The notes under the pieces were generated by a model. The model saw only the letters and a program-made list of their open reading frames with translations, was not told where the DNA came from and ran no database searches. 64,000 bases of DNA, from NCBI RefSeq assembly GCF_002218195.1, contig NZ_CP022336.1:1116001-1180000 (forward strand). The letters are read 5' to 3'. Both the position numbers and the translations under genes were made by a program. This stretch comes from Sphingorhabdus sp. SMR4y. Lineage in GTDB: Bacteria > Pseudomonadota > Alphaproteobacteria > Sphingomonadales > Sphingomonadaceae. Of this stretch, positions 49,099-59,229 are shown piece by piece (the stretch's first letter is position 1; each line of letters begins with the position of its first letter).

Positions 49099-49404
49099 TC
49101 ACCCCTTCATCCGGTTGACATCATCGACGGCAATAGTGCCGCGCTGACGGAAATAGATCACGAGAATGGCCAGCCCGATAGCGGCCTCGCCTGCGGCCAC
49201 GGTCAGGATGAACATGGCGAAAATCTGCCCGGTCATGTCGCCGAGAAAGGCGCTGAACGCGACAAAGTTGAGATTCACCGCGAGCAGGATCAGTTCGATC
49301 GCCATCAGGATGATGATGACATTCTTGCGATTGAGAAAGATGCCGAGCATGCCCATCACGAACAGGATCGAGCTGACGACGAGATAATGTTCGATACCAA
49401 TCAT
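49099..49404 (-). CDS. nuoK: NADH dehydrogenase (complex I) subunit K
   Basis: A 101-residue three-helix membrane subunit. [20 protein letters not shown] and [20 protein letters not shown] contain the conserved Glu residues of the proton path. Repeat-bearing spacers lie on both sides of the gene. Confidence 0.96.
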   Translation of the reverse strand: MIGIEHYLVVSSILFVMGMLGIFLNRKNVIIILMAIELILLAVNLNFVAFSAFLGDMTGQIFAMFILTVAAGEAAIGLAILVIYFRQRGTIAVDDVNRMKG

Positions 49405-49444
49405 GACATATCCCCGGCTGGAAAATGAATTGCGGAGAGAGAAT

Positions 49445-49531
49445 CCGTTCGTGCTGAGCCTGTCGAAGCACAGCCTTCGAAACGTGATACTGCCGTCGAA
49501 CCAGGTCCTTCGACAGGCTCAGGACGAACGG
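49445..49531 (-). repeat. Dispersed repeat in the nuoJ-nuoK spacer, inside a bridging ORF
   Basis: Halves GTGCTGAGCCTGTCGAAG and CTTCGACAGGCTCAGGAC form a hairpin. On the nuo strand a GTG at 49559 overlaps the nuoJ TGA (GTGA), and 52 codons ([20 protein letters not shown]...) run to a TGA at 49401-49403 that overlaps the nuoK ATG (ATGA). Confidence 0.75.
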
Positions 49532-49555
49532 CGGACGGAGCCGATAGATTTTGAA

Positions 49556-50167
49556 TCACAATTCCACTCCCTTGCCGACTTCGGGCTGTGTGTTGCGGGT
49601 CGCGTCTTCGGGACGCCGGGCGACCTGATCGGCGACATTCTGCTTGCGTACGCCACCACGAGTCCGCAGGGTCAGCACAATTGCACCGACCATTGCTACC
49701 AGCAGGATCATGCCCGCAGCCTCGAACAGGAAGACATATTTGCTGTAGAGCAAAGCGCCCAGCTGCTCGATATTCGACGGCGCGCCTTCCGGCAGGCCGA
49801 CCGCCGCGGTGGCCTCACCCATACCGGCAGACTGCCAGGTACCGACGCCAAAGATGATCTCGACCACCAACACCAGCGCCAGCAACAGGCCGAGCGGCAG
49901 ATTCTTCATGAACCCGGCGCGCAGTTCGGCAAAATCAATGTCGAGCATCATCACCACAAACAGGAACAGAACCGCGACCGCGCCGACATAGACAATCACC
50001 AGCAGCGCCGCGATAAACTCCGCACCGACCAGCAGCATCAGTCCCGCCGCGTTGAAAAAGGCGAGGATCAGCCACAAGACGCTATGCACCGGGTTGCGCG
50101 AGAAAATGCACAGGGCACCACTGGCAAGCACGATGGATGCGAACAGATAGAATGCGAAGATTTGCAT
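49556..50167 (-). CDS. nuoJ: NADH dehydrogenase (complex I) subunit J
   Basis: A 203-residue five-helix membrane subunit. SVLWLILAFFNAAGLMLLVG and ALLVIVYVGAVAVLFLFVVM contain the pi-bulge helix of subunit J. The C-terminal tail is charged and differs between species. Start ATG overlaps the stop of a bridging ORF (TAATG). Confidence 0.95.
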   Translation of the reverse strand: MQIFAFYLFASIVLASGALCIFSRNPVHSVLWLILAFFNAAGLMLLVGAEFIAALLVIVYVGAVAVLFLFVVMMLDIDFAELRAGFMKNLPLGLLLALVLVVEIIFGVGTWQSAGMGEATAAVGLPEGAPSNIEQLGALLYSKYVFLFEAAGMILLVAMVGAIVLTLRTRGGVRKQNVADQVARRPEDATRNTQPEVGKGVEL

Positions 50168-50191
50168 TAAATTGGCTTCCTATTCCCAATT

Positions 50192-50259
50192 CCGTTCGTG
50201 CTGAGCTTGTCGAAGCATGGCTTGCGCACAACATCCTTCGACAGGCTCAGGATGGACGG
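50192..50259 (-). repeat. Dispersed repeat in the nuoI-nuoJ spacer, inside a bridging ORF
   Basis: Halves GTGCTGAGCTTGTCGAAG and CTTCGACAGGCTCAGGAT. On the nuo strand the nuoI stop reads TAATG; that ATG (50301) opens 44 codons ([20 protein letters not shown]...) whose TAA (50167-50169) again forms TAATG with the nuoJ start. Both junctions are one-base overlaps. Confidence 0.75.
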
Positions 50260-50300
50260 ATTTGGATTAAATTCCCGGTTCATAAATAATCCCCAGCCCA

Positions 50301-50786
50301 TTACCGATAGGGCGCATCGGCGGCAAGGTTTGCCGCGATTGCCCGCTCCCATTTGTCGCCATTTTCGAGCAGCTTCGATTTGTCGTAAATCAGCTCTTCG
50401 CGCGTTTCCGTCGCATATTCGAAATTCGGCCCCTCGACGACCGCATCAACCGGGCAGGCTTCCTGACAGAAACCGCAATAGATGCACTTGGTCATGTCGA
50501 TGTCATAGCGCGTGGTCCGGCGCGAACCGTCTTCGCGCGGCTCGGCCTCGATCGTGATCGCCTGCGCCGGACAAACCGCTTCGCACAGCTTGCAGGCGAT
50601 GCAGCGTTCCTCGCCATTGGGATAGCGACGCAGCGCATGCTCGCCCCGGAACCGCGGCGAAATCGGGTTCTTTTCATAGGGATAGTTGATCGTCTTCTTC
50701 GCCTTGAAGAAATATTTCAGCGTCAGCAGATGCGCGCCGATAAATTCCCAAAGGGTGAAGGCCTTGATGGTTTGTGCAATACTCAT
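50301..50786 (-). CDS. nuoI: NADH dehydrogenase (complex I) subunit I
   Basis: A 161-residue subunit with clusters N6a and N6b: [19 protein letters not shown] and [20 protein letters not shown], eight Cys in two CxxCxxCxxxCP motifs. It passes electrons from NuoG to NuoB. Its start overlaps the nuoH stop by 4 bp. Confidence 0.97.
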   Translation of the reverse strand: MSIAQTIKAFTLWEFIGAHLLTLKYFFKAKKTINYPYEKNPISPRFRGEHALRRYPNGEERCIACKLCEAVCPAQAITIEAEPREDGSRRTTRYDIDMTKCIYCGFCQEACPVDAVVEGPNFEYATETREELIYDKSKLLENGDKWERAIAANLAADAPYR

Positions 50787-51841
50787 AGCGGCAATCCAAA
50801 CTTGTCAATCATCACATAGCCGCTGACCAGGAACACCCAGAGCAGGCTAAGCGGCAGGAATATCTTCCAGCCCAGACGCATCAGCTGGTCATAGCGGTAG
50901 CGCGGCACAGTCGCCATCACCCAGCTGAAGATGAAGAAGAAGAAAAACATCTTGCCGAACAGCCAGAAGATGCCCGGAATATCGAACCACGGAATCCAGT
51001 CGACATCCAGCGGCGGCAGCCAGCCACCCCAGAAGAGGATCGCGTTGAGCGCGCACATCAGCAGGATATTGGCATATTCGCCGAGCCAGAACAGCGCGAA
51101 GCTCATCGAGCTATATTCGGTCTGGTAACCGGCCACCAGCTCGCTTTCCGCTTCGGTCAGGTCGAACGGATGGCGCGCCGTTTCGGCCATCGAGGCGATC
51201 AGGAACACCACCGCCATCGGGAAGAGCAGCGGGTTGAAGCCATAAGCATTGATCATCCCGAAGATATGACCTTCCTGCGAACGGACAATGTCAGACAGGT
51301 TGAAGGTTCCGGCAAACAGCACCACCGAAATCAGGATGAAGCCGATCGAGACTTCATAGCTGATCATCTGTGCAGCCGCACGCATCGCGGAAAAGAACGG
51401 ATATTTCGAGTTACTCGCCCAACCGGCAATCACCACACCGTAGACACCGAGCGAGCTGATCGCGAGAATGTAGAGCAGGCCGATATTGATATTGGCGAGC
51501 ACCATATCCTCGCCGAACGGGATCACCGCCCAGGCGAGCAGGGCCACGGTGAAGGTGATGATCGGCGCCAGCAGGAACAGGCCCTTGTTGGCGCTCGACG
51601 GGATGATCGTTTCCTGCAGAAAGACTTTCAGACCGTCGGCGAACGATTGCAGCAAGCCGAAAGGGCCCACAACATTGGGCCCGCGCCGCAACGCCATCGC
51701 CGCCCAGATTTTCCGGTCGACGTAAATGATCATCGCGACGGCCAGCATCAGCGGCAATGCGATCAGCAGGATCAGCGCGAGCGTTGCAACAAACCAGCCG
51801 AGTTCGGCACCGAGGAAAGTGGATTGAAGAAATTCGGTCAT
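50783..51841 (-). CDS. nuoH: NADH dehydrogenase (complex I) subunit H
   Basis: A 352-residue eight-helix subunit at the quinone site. [20 protein letters not shown] and [20 protein letters not shown] are the conserved Q-site segments. The ATG at 51841 ([11 protein letters not shown]) is the family start, preceded by GGGAGGAAAT; the frame stays open to 51976 only through the repeat spacer. Confidence 0.96.
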   Translation of the reverse strand: MTEFLQSTFLGAELGWFVATLALILLIALPLMLAVAMIIYVDRKIWAAMALRRGPNVVGPFGLLQSFADGLKVFLQETIIPSSANKGLFLLAPIITFTVALLAWAVIPFGEDMVLANINIGLLYILAISSLGVYGVVIAGWASNSKYPFFSAMRAAAQMISYEVSIGFILISVVLFAGTFNLSDIVRSQEGHIFGMINAYGFNPLLFPMAVVFLIASMAETARHPFDLTEAESELVAGYQTEYSSMSFALFWLGEYANILLMCALNAILFWGGWLPPLDVDWIPWFDIPGIFWLFGKMFFFFFIFSWVMATVPRYRYDQLMRLGWKIFLPLSLLWVFLVSGYVMIDKFGLPL

Positions 51842-51850
51842 CAGATATTT

Positions 51851-51981
51851 CCTCCCTGAAGCGCAGCTTTGGGGAGGTGGCACGCCGACGGCGTGACGGA
51901 GGGGCCGAACGAAGTGAGGAAGCGAGATGCCCCTCCACCATCCTGCGGATGGTCCCCCTCCCCGTGCTTCGCACAAGGAGG
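51851..51981 (-). repeat. Second repeat family in the nuoG-nuoH spacer, inside a bridging ORF
   Basis: A different repeat type from the other nuo spacers, with the hairpin CCATCC-TGC-GGATGG (about 51938-51952) and flanking CCTCC/GGAGG. On the nuo strand an ATG at 52005 overlaps the nuoG stop (ATGA) and 54 codons ([20 protein letters not shown]...) run to a TGA at 51841-51843 that forms TGATG with the nuoH start. Confidence 0.7.
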
Positions 51982-52001
51982 AAAAATGGCGGTTACATTA
52001 T

Positions 52002-54017
52002 TCATTCCGCCGCCTCCATCAATTCATCATCGGCGTGCAGCAATTCCGCGGAACAGCGCTGCATGGTCGCGCTGGCGCGGGCGATGCTGTTGGTCAGGTA
52101 GAAATCCTTGATCGGGTGCACGCCCTGCCCCTTGGGCTTGTCCGGCAATCCGGTTGGCGGCGCCCAGTCGAACGCGACCAGACCTTCCTCAGCGAGCTGC
52201 GGATGATCCTTCGCCATCTTGGCGCGCAATTCCTCGAAACTGTCGAACGGCAGGGTCTTGCCCATGACGTCAGACAGCGCCCGCAGGATGCTCCAGTCCT
52301 CGCGCGCGTCGCCCGGCGCAAAAATCGCCTTGTTCGAACGCTGGACCCGGCCTTCCAGATTGACATAGGTGCCGTTTTTCTCGGTATAGGCGGCACCCGG
52401 CAGGATCACATCCGCCGCATGGGCACCGGCATCACCATGATGGCCGATATAGACCTTGAAACTCTTGTCGAACGGCGAAAAGTCGGTTTCATCCGCGCCC
52501 AGCGCGAAGACCAGCTTCGGTTTTTTCGCGGCGATCGCCTTGATCCCGCCGTCAAAAGCATAGCCGAGCATCAGCCCGCCGGTGCGCGAGGCCCCGATAT
52601 GCAGGACGTTGAAACCGTTCCAGCCATCACGGATCAGCTTGTACTTGCTCGCCAGCTTGAGCGCAGCGCCATGCGCGCCTTCGACGCTCAATGCGCCGCC
52701 GCCCAGAATGATCGCAGGCTTCTCCGCCCCCTTCAGCGCATCGGCCGCTGCCTTGGGCAGCTTCGCCAGCAGCCCCATGTCATCGCCCAGCCATTCGACC
52801 GGATAAGTCTGGTCCGTTTCCGGGCCGATGCCAAAGACTTTCGCGCCGCCGTGCCGCACAGCCTTGCGGATGCGGGTATTGACCAGCGACGCTTCCCAGC
52901 GCGGGTTGGTCGAGACCAGCAGGATCACGTCCGCTTCCTCAATACCGGCGATGGTCGAATTGAAATTCACCGCGGCCAGATTGCTGACATCATAGGAAAG
53001 ACCGGTCTGGCGGCCTTCCAGCATGTCCGAGCGCATCGACTTGAGCAGCTTTTTCGCCGCATACATGGTCTCGCAATCGACCAGATCACCGGCAATCGCG
53101 GCCACCGAACTGCCCGCCTTCACATCGGCAATCGCCTGGAACGCCTCGTTCCAGCTCGCCGCTTCCAGCTTGCCGTTCCGGCGCACATAAGGCTTGTCGA
53201 GACGGCGCTTCATCAGGCCGTCAATCGCGTGGCGGGTCTTGTCGGTCGCCCATTCCTCGTTCACGTCATCATTGACGCGCGGCAGCGCGCGCAACACTTC
53301 GCGGCCGCGTGAATCGATGCGGATATTGGTGCCGACCCCGTCCATCACGTCGATGCCGAGCGTCTTGGTCAATTCCCAGGGACGCGCTTCAAAGGCATAA
53401 GGCTTGCTGGTCAAGGCACCGACCGGGCAGAGGTCAACGACATTGCCGCTCAGCTCACTGTGCACAGCGCCTTCGAGATAGGAGGTAATCTCCATACCCT
53501 CGCCGCGACCAATCGCGCCAATTTCCTCGACGCCGGCGACTTCTTCGCTGAATCGCACGCAGCGGGTGCAGTGGATGCAGCGGGTCATCGCGGTCTTGAC
53601 GATCGGCCCCATATATTTCTCGGTGACCGCGCGCTTGTTCTCTTCGTAGCGCGAGCCGCCCTTGCCATAGGCCATGGCCTGGTCCTGCAGATCGCATTCG
53701 CCGCCCTGGTCGCAAATCGGGCAGTCGAGCGGATGGTTGATCAGGAGAAATTCCATCACACCTTCGCGCGCCTTCTTGACCATTTCGCTGTCTGTGCGGA
53801 TTTCCTGGCCCTCGGCTGCGGGCAGCGCGCAGCTCGCCTGCGGCTTCGGTGGCCCCGGCTTCACTTCGACCAGACACATGCGACAGTTGCCGGCGATGCT
53901 CAGCCGTTCGTGGTAGCAGAAACGCGGGATTTCCTTGCCGGCAAGCTCGGCCGCCTGCAGCACGGTCGCGCCCTGCGGCACTTCCAGTTCGACGCCATCT
54001 ACGGTGACTTTAGGCAT
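52002..54017 (-). CDS. nuoG: NADH dehydrogenase (complex I) subunit G
   Basis: A 671-residue iron-sulfur subunit. N-terminal 2Fe-2S Cys in CYHERLSIAGNCRMCLVEV, then CPICDQGGECDLQDQ, CIHCTRCVRFSEEVAGVEE and CPVGALTSKP for N4 and N5 clusters; the rest is a molybdopterin-oxidoreductase-like fold without cofactor. It begins in a one-base overlap with the secreted-protein gene. Confidence 0.97.
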   Translation of the reverse strand: MPKVTVDGVELEVPQGATVLQAAELAGKEIPRFCYHERLSIAGNCRMCLVEVKPGPPKPQASCALPAAEGQEIRTDSEMVKKAREGVMEFLLINHPLDCPICDQGGECDLQDQAMAYGKGGSRYEENKRAVTEKYMGPIVKTAMTRCIHCTRCVRFSEEVAGVEEIGAIGRGEGMEITSYLEGAVHSELSGNVVDLCPVGALTSKPYAFEARPWELTKTLGIDVMDGVGTNIRIDSRGREVLRALPRVNDDVNEEWATDKTRHAIDGLMKRRLDKPYVRRNGKLEAASWNEAFQAIADVKAGSSVAAIAGDLVDCETMYAAKKLLKSMRSDMLEGRQTGLSYDVSNLAAVNFNSTIAGIEEADVILLVSTNPRWEASLVNTRIRKAVRHGGAKVFGIGPETDQTYPVEWLGDDMGLLAKLPKAAADALKGAEKPAIILGGGALSVEGAHGAALKLASKYKLIRDGWNGFNVLHIGASRTGGLMLGYAFDGGIKAIAAKKPKLVFALGADETDFSPFDKSFKVYIGHHGDAGAHAADVILPGAAYTEKNGTYVNLEGRVQRSNKAIFAPGDAREDWSILRALSDVMGKTLPFDSFEELRAKMAKDHPQLAEEGLVAFDWAPPTGLPDKPKGQGVHPIKDFYLTNSIARASATMQRCSAELLHADDELMEAAE

Positions 54018-54754
54018 TAGTCCTGTGCCTCCGTCGGGTTGCTATCGGCGGCGGACGGCGCTCCAACGACGAAGCGCTGCCACATTCCGTCCGCGGCAAA
54101 GCCACGGATATTGGCGGGCTTGAGCTGCAGCTGCTGGCCGGCGACGATGCAGGCACTCAGGGCCGGAACCAGAGCGACGGCCGCATCCTTTTCGGCTTTC
54201 GTGCCGGAAGCCGTACGGAGCAGCTTGTCGGCATTTACCGGATCCTGGCTCGCAATACAGTCGGACATGATCCCCAGAGCCTTTGCCGTTGGCAACATAT
54301 CCCCGCTCGTCACATAGTCGCGCGGCTTGGCTGCCCATATCTCGTGATTCGCCGGCACTTTGGGATGCGCGCGCAAATAGGCTGCTTCGAGCATCATGTA
54401 GCGGAAGGCCGACGGAGAAAAGGAAATCGAGCTCTGGACCGCATCGCCCTGCATGACAAAACACTCGCGAATATTCCACTGGCGGAACATTTTTGATTCC
54501 TCGATCCCAGCGCCCTCGAAATCGACGGTCAACGGGTCGCTGATGACCAGCAGGCCATCAATCTGCTTCTGGTGCGGACCATAAGCGCAACTGACATAGC
54601 GGTCCCTGACCAGACCATCCCTGACCGGATCGGGCTTTTCAGGACGGACCGGGATCTTCGAACCGAGCTGGATGTCCGGATCGACCTGTGCGAGAGCGGG
54701 ACTTCCGATGCCCACAGCCACGAGGGCGCCCAATATTACCGATGCGATCTTCAT
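54017..54754 (-). CDS. Secreted protein between nuoF and nuoG
   Basis: A 245-residue protein with a signal peptide ([20 protein letters not shown], then LA), so it acts in the periplasm, unlike the soluble NADH-arm subunits on either side. The mature part contains four Cys (in [27 protein letters not shown] and SACIVAGQQ), probably two disulfides. No family recognised. It is coupled on both sides: ATGA with nuoF and a one-base overlap with nuoG, so it is a fixed part of the operon. Confidence 0.85.
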   Translation of the reverse strand: MKIASVILGALVAVGIGSPALAQVDPDIQLGSKIPVRPEKPDPVRDGLVRDRYVSCAYGPHQKQIDGLLVISDPLTVDFEGAGIEESKMFRQWNIRECFVMQGDAVQSSISFSPSAFRYMMLEAAYLRAHPKVPANHEIWAAKPRDYVTSGDMLPTAKALGIMSDCIASQDPVNADKLLRTASGTKAEKDAAVALVPALSACIVAGQQLQLKPANIRGFAADGMWQRFVVGAPSAADSNPTEAQD

Positions 54755-56073
54755 TCCGCTGCCTCCAGCACGTCCGTGCCTTTATGTTCGTGTATCCGCC
54801 GCTCCATCTCGGGACGGAAGTGTCTGATCAGCCCCTGGATCGGCCAGGCCGCCGCGTCGCCGAGCGCACAGATGGTGTGGCCTTCGACCTGCTTGGTGAC
54901 TTCGTATAGCGTATCGATATCGGCGATATCCGCGTCGCCATCGCGCATTTTTTCCATCACCCGCCACATCCAGCCGGTGCCTTCGCGGCACGGCGTGCAC
55001 TGGCCGCAGCTTTCATGCTTGTAGAAATAGCTGAGCCGGGAAATCGCGCGGACGATGTCGGTCGACTTGTCCATGACGATGACCGCAGCCGTGCCAAGAC
55101 CGGAGCCGAGGTCCTTGAGCCCGTCAAAGTCCATCGGCGCGTCCATGATCTGCTCGGCCGGCACCAGCGGAACCGAAGACCCGCCCGGAATGACCGCCAG
55201 CAGATTGTCCCAGCCGCCGGTGATGCCGCCGCAATGTTTCTCGATCATGTCCCGGAACGGGATCGACATCGCTTCTTCAAACACCGCCGGCTTGTCGACA
55301 TGGCCGGAGACCTGGAACAGTTTCGTGCCGTGATTGCCTTCGCGACCAAAGCTGGCGAACCAGCTGGCGCCGCGCCGCAGGATCGTCGGAACGACCGCGA
55401 TCGATTCAACATTGTTGACCGTGGTCGGGCAGCCGTAGAGACCGGCACCGGCCGGAAATGGCGGTTTCAACCGTGGCTGGCCCTTCTTGCCCTCGAGGCT
55501 TTCGATCATCGCGGTTTCTTCGCCGCAGATATAGGCGCCGGCGCCGCGGTGGACGAAGACGTCGAAATCATAGCCGGACTTGGCGGCGTTCTTGCCAATG
55601 AGCCCCGCGTCATAGGCTTCCTTGACGGCCGCCTCCATGACCTTGGCTTCCATAATATATTCGCCGCGAATGTAGATATAGGCGGCGCGCGCGCGCATCG
55701 CGAAACCGGCGATCAGCGCGCCCTCGATCAGCTTGTGCGGATCGTTGCGCAGAATTTCGCGGTCCTTGCAGCTGCCCGGCTCGGATTCATCGGCGTTGAT
55801 CACCAGAAAGCTTGGCCGCGGATTGCCCTGGCTGTCCTTCGGCGCTTCCTTGGGCATGAACGACCATTTCAGACCGGTCGGAAAACCCGCCCCGCCGCGA
55901 CCGCGCAGGCCGCTGGCCTTCATTTCCTCGATGATCTTGTCATTGCCGCGCTTGATGATGTCGGCGGTATTGTCCCAGTCACCGCGATGCTGCGCCTCTT
56001 TCAGCCCCCAGTGCTGGAAGCCGTAGACATTGGTGAAGATACGGTCCTTGTCCTGAAGGAAATCAAACGCCAT
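54751..56073 (-). CDS. nuoF: NADH dehydrogenase (complex I) subunit F
   Basis: A 440-residue FMN- and NADH-binding subunit. [20 protein letters not shown] and [20 protein letters not shown] form the Rossmann-like site; N3 Cys residues lie in [15 protein letters not shown]. The ATG at 56073 follows TTGGAGGAAAAAATA, a strong ribosome site that lies within the end of the preceding 30-codon gene. Confidence 0.97.
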   Translation of the reverse strand: MAFDFLQDKDRIFTNVYGFQHWGLKEAQHRGDWDNTADIIKRGNDKIIEEMKASGLRGRGGAGFPTGLKWSFMPKEAPKDSQGNPRPSFLVINADESEPGSCKDREILRNDPHKLIEGALIAGFAMRARAAYIYIRGEYIMEAKVMEAAVKEAYDAGLIGKNAAKSGYDFDVFVHRGAGAYICGEETAMIESLEGKKGQPRLKPPFPAGAGLYGCPTTVNNVESIAVVPTILRRGASWFASFGREGNHGTKLFQVSGHVDKPAVFEEAMSIPFRDMIEKHCGGITGGWDNLLAVIPGGSSVPLVPAEQIMDAPMDFDGLKDLGSGLGTAAVIVMDKSTDIVRAISRLSYFYKHESCGQCTPCREGTGWMWRVMEKMRDGDADIADIDTLYEVTKQVEGHTICALGDAAAWPIQGLIRHFRPEMERRIHEHKGTDVLEAAE

Positions 56074-56165
56074 TATTTTTTCCTCCAACGGCCCCACAGG
56101 CCGCCAATAATGCCAAGGATGACCACGGCGAGCCCGATCCAGCCTGCATATCCGTCGAGTAGCAT
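56073..56165 (-). CDS. 30-residue single-helix membrane protein
   Basis: A short [23 protein letters not shown], then [10 protein letters not shown]: one hydrophobic helix followed by a basic tail, a typical small membrane protein with cytosolic C-terminus. AAGGGGAG sits 8 bases upstream of the ATG, and the stop overlaps the nuoF start as TAATG. Ribosome site, topology and coupling together make it a likely real gene; function unknown, perhaps a complex I accessory or assembly peptide. Confidence 0.6.
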   Translation of the reverse strand: MLLDGYAGWIGLAVVILGIIGGLWGRWRKK

Positions 56166-56201
56166 GGCATCAGCTCCCCTTCCGTGTCATCGGGAAGAAG
56201 C

Positions 56202-56288
56202 CCGTTCGTGCTGAGCCTGTCGAAGCACTTCTGCCGTCGATGCACCCCAATGCCGATAGAGGTCCTTCGACAGGCTCAGGACGAACGG
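56202..56288 (-). repeat. Dispersed repeat upstream of the small membrane gene, inside a bridging ORF
   Basis: Halves GTGCTGAGCCTGTCGAAG and CTTCGACAGGCTCAGGAC. On the nuo strand the nuoE stop reads TGATG; that ATG (56319) opens 49 codons ([20 protein letters not shown]...) ending in a TGA at 56170-56172, four bases before the ATG of the 30-residue membrane protein. Confidence 0.7.
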
Positions 56289-56318
56289 AATTGGTCAATG
56301 CGCGCGATGTCAACCCCA

Positions 56319-56984
56319 TCACCATTCCCCCCGGTAATCGTGATTTTCCTCGACCATCGCCTGCAGGTTCGTCGGACCGCCTTCGGCCTCGCTGGTCTTG
56401 CGCCCGATCTGCGAACCGACCTTGATCTCCTTGCCCGCGGCCAGATCCTCGAGGATCCGGGTCATGATGTCATAATCGAGATCTTCGTAATTATCGTCGT
56501 TGATCTGGACCATCGGCGCGTTGGAGCAATTGCCCATGCACTCGACCTCGGTCAGCGTGAACAGCCCGTCGGGCGTGGTCTTGCCCTTGTTGAGCCCCTT
56601 GTTCTTGCAAGCCGCCATCACATCGTCACTGCCGCGCAACATGCACGGCGTGGTGCCGCAGACCTGGACATGGAACTGCCCGACCGGCGCGAGATTATAC
56701 ATGGTGTAGAAAGTCGCGACCTCATAGGCCCGCATATAGGGCATATCGAGATAGGCGGCGACATATTCGATCACCGGAACCGGCAGCCAGCCTTGCGTTT
56801 TCGTCTCCGCGCCAACCTGCCGCTGGGCGAGGTCGAGCAGCGCCATAACCGCCGATTTCTGGCGGCCAGCCGGATATTTCGCGATCTGCCACTTGGCCAG
56901 CTTCTCGTTTTCCGGCGTAAACGCAAAATCGCCCCATTTGGCGCGCGTTTCGATTTCATCGGGAATGGTTGGTGCTTCAGCCAT
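56319..56984 (-). CDS. nuoE: NADH dehydrogenase (complex I) subunit E
   Basis: A 221-residue 2Fe-2S subunit (cluster N1a). The four ligands lie in CGTTPCMLRGSDD and EVECMGNCSNAPMVQI. The C-terminal tail after about 185 is basic and not conserved. Its start overlaps the nuoD stop as TAATG. Confidence 0.96.
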   Translation of the reverse strand: MAEAPTIPDEIETRAKWGDFAFTPENEKLAKWQIAKYPAGRQKSAVMALLDLAQRQVGAETKTQGWLPVPVIEYVAAYLDMPYMRAYEVATFYTMYNLAPVGQFHVQVCGTTPCMLRGSDDVMAACKNKGLNKGKTTPDGLFTLTEVECMGNCSNAPMVQINDDNYEDLDYDIMTRILEDLAAGKEIKVGSQIGRKTSEAEGGPTNLQAMVEENHDYRGEW

Positions 56985-58216
56985 TATCGGTCACATTCTC
57001 CAAATACGACATCAATCGCGCCCAAAATAGCGGTGGCGTCGGGCAGCATATGGCCCTTGGTCATGAAATCCATCGCCTGCAAATGCGAAAACGCGGTCGG
57101 GCGGATCTTGCAGCGATAGGGCTTGTTGGTGCCGTCGCTGACCAGATAGACGCCGAATTCGCCCTTCGGGCTTTCGGTCGCGACATAGACTTCGCCGGCG
57201 GGGACGTGGAAGCCCTCGGTGTAGAGTTTGAAATGATGGATCAAGGCTTCCATCGACTGCTTCATCTCGGCACGCTTGGGCGGGACGATCTTTCTGTCGG
57301 TAGAGGCAACAGGGCCATCGGGCATTTCATTCAGGCACTGGCGCATGATCCGCGCACTCTGCCGGACTTCCTCGACCCGGACCATGAACCGGTCATAGCA
57401 GTCGCCCCTGGTCCCGACCGGCACTTCAAAGTCCATGCGGTCGTAGACATCATAAGGCTGCGACTTGCGCAGGTCCCAGGCGACACCGCTGCCGCGCAGC
57501 ACCGGACCGGAAAAGCCCCAGCGGATCGCATCATCCTGCGACACGGTGGCGATATCGACATTGCGTTGCTTGAAAATACGGTTGCCGACAACCAGGCTCA
57601 TCGCATCGTCGAACAGCTTCGGAAATTCATCCAGCCAGTCGGCGATATCGGTGAGCAGCTTGAGCGGCACATCCTGATGGACGCCACCGGGCCGGAACCA
57701 GGCGCTGTGCATCCGCGCACCGCTGGCCCGTTCGAAAAATTCCAGGCATTGCTCGCGAATTTCGAACACCCAGATATTCGGGGTCATCGCGCCGACATCC
57801 ATGACATGGGCGCCGATGTTGAGCATGTGATTGCAGATACGGGTCAGCTCGGCGAACAGCACGCGCAGATATTGGCCGCGCAGCGGCACTTCCAGATCGA
57901 GCAATTTCTCGATCGCCAGCACATAGCTGTGTTCCATCGCCAGCGGCGAACAATAGTCGAGCCGGTCAAAATAGGGCAAAGCCTGCAAATAGGTCTTGTG
58001 CTCGATCAGCTTCTCGGTGCCGCGGTGCAGCAGGCCGACATGCGGATCGACACGCTCGACCACTTCGCCATCGAGCTCCATCACCATCCGCAACACGCCA
58101 TGCGCCGCAGGATGCTGGGGACCGAAGTTGATCGTGAAATTCTGGATTTCCAGATCGCCAACCGTCGGATCGGCCTCGTCTGCGATATGATCCATTTCGT
58201 CGAGATAGTCAGACAT
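56984..58216 (-). CDS. nuoD: NADH dehydrogenase (complex I) subunit D
   Basis: A 410-residue quinone-site subunit. [20 protein letters not shown] holds the His and Asp near the quinone headgroup; [20 protein letters not shown] and [14 protein letters not shown] also match. The ATG at 58216 ([13 protein letters not shown]) follows CCGGAGATATCC; a TTG 18 bases upstream is not used. Confidence 0.97.
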   Translation of the reverse strand: MSDYLDEMDHIADEADPTVGDLEIQNFTINFGPQHPAAHGVLRMVMELDGEVVERVDPHVGLLHRGTEKLIEHKTYLQALPYFDRLDYCSPLAMEHSYVLAIEKLLDLEVPLRGQYLRVLFAELTRICNHMLNIGAHVMDVGAMTPNIWVFEIREQCLEFFERASGARMHSAWFRPGGVHQDVPLKLLTDIADWLDEFPKLFDDAMSLVVGNRIFKQRNVDIATVSQDDAIRWGFSGPVLRGSGVAWDLRKSQPYDVYDRMDFEVPVGTRGDCYDRFMVRVEEVRQSARIMRQCLNEMPDGPVASTDRKIVPPKRAEMKQSMEALIHHFKLYTEGFHVPAGEVYVATESPKGEFGVYLVSDGTNKPYRCKIRPTAFSHLQAMDFMTKGHMLPDATAILGAIDVVFGECDR

Positions 58217-58236
58217 TGGATATCTCCGGTTCAATG

Positions 58237-58307
58237 CCGTTCGGGCCGAGTTTGACCACGCCCGGTTTGCGACAGACCATGTCCTTCGACAGGCTCAGGA
58301 CGAACGG
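58237..58307 (-). repeat. Dispersed repeat in the nuoC-nuoD spacer, inside a bridging ORF
   Basis: One well-kept half CTTCGACAGGCTCAGGACGA and one worn half. On the nuo strand a GTG at 58328 overlaps the nuoC TGA (GTGA) and opens 39 codons ([20 protein letters not shown]...) whose TGA (58209-58211) falls eight bases into nuoD. Confidence 0.7.
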
Positions 58308-58324
58308 GTTTGCGGACCAGTCGC

Positions 58325-59107
58325 TCACTTGCCCTCCCCCTTCTTCTGCGTCCCGGACTTTGTCCGCTTCGGAGCAGGCTTCTTCGCCGCAGCCTTCTTA
58401 CGCTTCGACGGCTTGGCCGCTTCCTTGTCGGCCTTTTCGCCCGCACCGGTCTCTTTCTTGTCGTCGGTGGTCTTCGGCGTCGGTGGCGGCGTTTCGCCGC
58501 CCACTTTCTCGTCACCGGGCAGGATATAATCCGCACCTTCCCAAGGCGACATGAAATCAAAGCTGCGGAAATCCTGGGCCAGTTTCACCGGCTCGTAGAC
58601 CACCCGCTTGGCTTCCTCGGAATAGCGCATCTCGACATAGCCGGTCAGCGGGAAATCCTTGCGGAACGGGTGACCCTGGAAACCATAGTCGGTCAGGATC
58701 CGTCGCAGGTCGGTATTGCCGTCGAACAAGACGCCATACATGTCGAACACTTCGCGCTCGAGCCAGCCGGCGACTTCCCAGATATGGGTGACGCTGGGCA
58801 CCGCATTGTCCTCGTCGGTGGTAACCTTGACGCGGATGCGGTGGTTCTTGGTCAGGCTGAGCAGATGATAGCAGACCTCGAACCGCTCGGCTCGATCCGG
58901 ATAGTCGACACCGGCGATTTCCATCAGCTGCTGATATTCATGCTTGTCGCGCAGCTTCTCCAATACCGTCGCAAGCTTCTTGCGCTCGACGGTGAAGCTG
59001 ATTTCGCCATAGGCCTCGACCGTCTCGATCAGGGCCGCGCCAATTGCCTTGCCAAGCTTCGCCGCAACGCCGTCATTGCTGGATATTGCTGGAGCAGAAT
59101 GAGCCAT
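58325..59107 (-). CDS. nuoC: NADH dehydrogenase (complex I) subunit C
   Basis: A 260-residue subunit of the peripheral arm. [20 protein letters not shown] and [20 protein letters not shown] are the 30-kDa-subunit signature. The end is unusual: after about residue 195 a 60-residue tail of Lys, Pro, Ala and Thr follows ([20 protein letters not shown]) that bacterial NuoC normally lacks. Confidence 0.95.
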   Translation of the reverse strand: MAHSAPAISSNDGVAAKLGKAIGAALIETVEAYGEISFTVERKKLATVLEKLRDKHEYQQLMEIAGVDYPDRAERFEVCYHLLSLTKNHRIRVKVTTDEDNAVPSVTHIWEVAGWLEREVFDMYGVLFDGNTDLRRILTDYGFQGHPFRKDFPLTGYVEMRYSEEAKRVVYEPVKLAQDFRSFDFMSPWEGADYILPGDEKVGGETPPPTPKTTDDKKETGAGEKADKEAAKPSKRKKAAAKKPAPKRTKSGTQKKGEGK

Positions 59108-59116
59108 CAGAAAACC

Positions 59117-59229
59117 CCGTTCGTCTCGAGCGAAGTCGAGAGACCGTTAGTGGAGATACCGTTCGTCCTGAGCCTGTCGAAGGACATCTCAGGACGACAA
59201 GCGCACTTCGACAAGCTCAGTGCGAACGG
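59117..59229 (-). repeat. Double dispersed repeat in the nuoB-nuoC spacer, inside a bridging ORF
   Basis: A complete palindromic copy at 59159-59229 plus a variant half TCGTCTCGAGCGAAGTCGAG at 59119-59138. On the nuo strand an ATG at 59247, two bases after the nuoB TGA, opens 46 codons (MTFHYNPFALSLSKCACRPE...) ending as TGATG with the nuoC start. Confidence 0.75.

Noticed and set aside
51842-51976. N-terminal extension of NuoH
   Set aside because: The extra 45 residues are encoded by the repeat spacer and end where the family N-terminus and its ribosome site begin.
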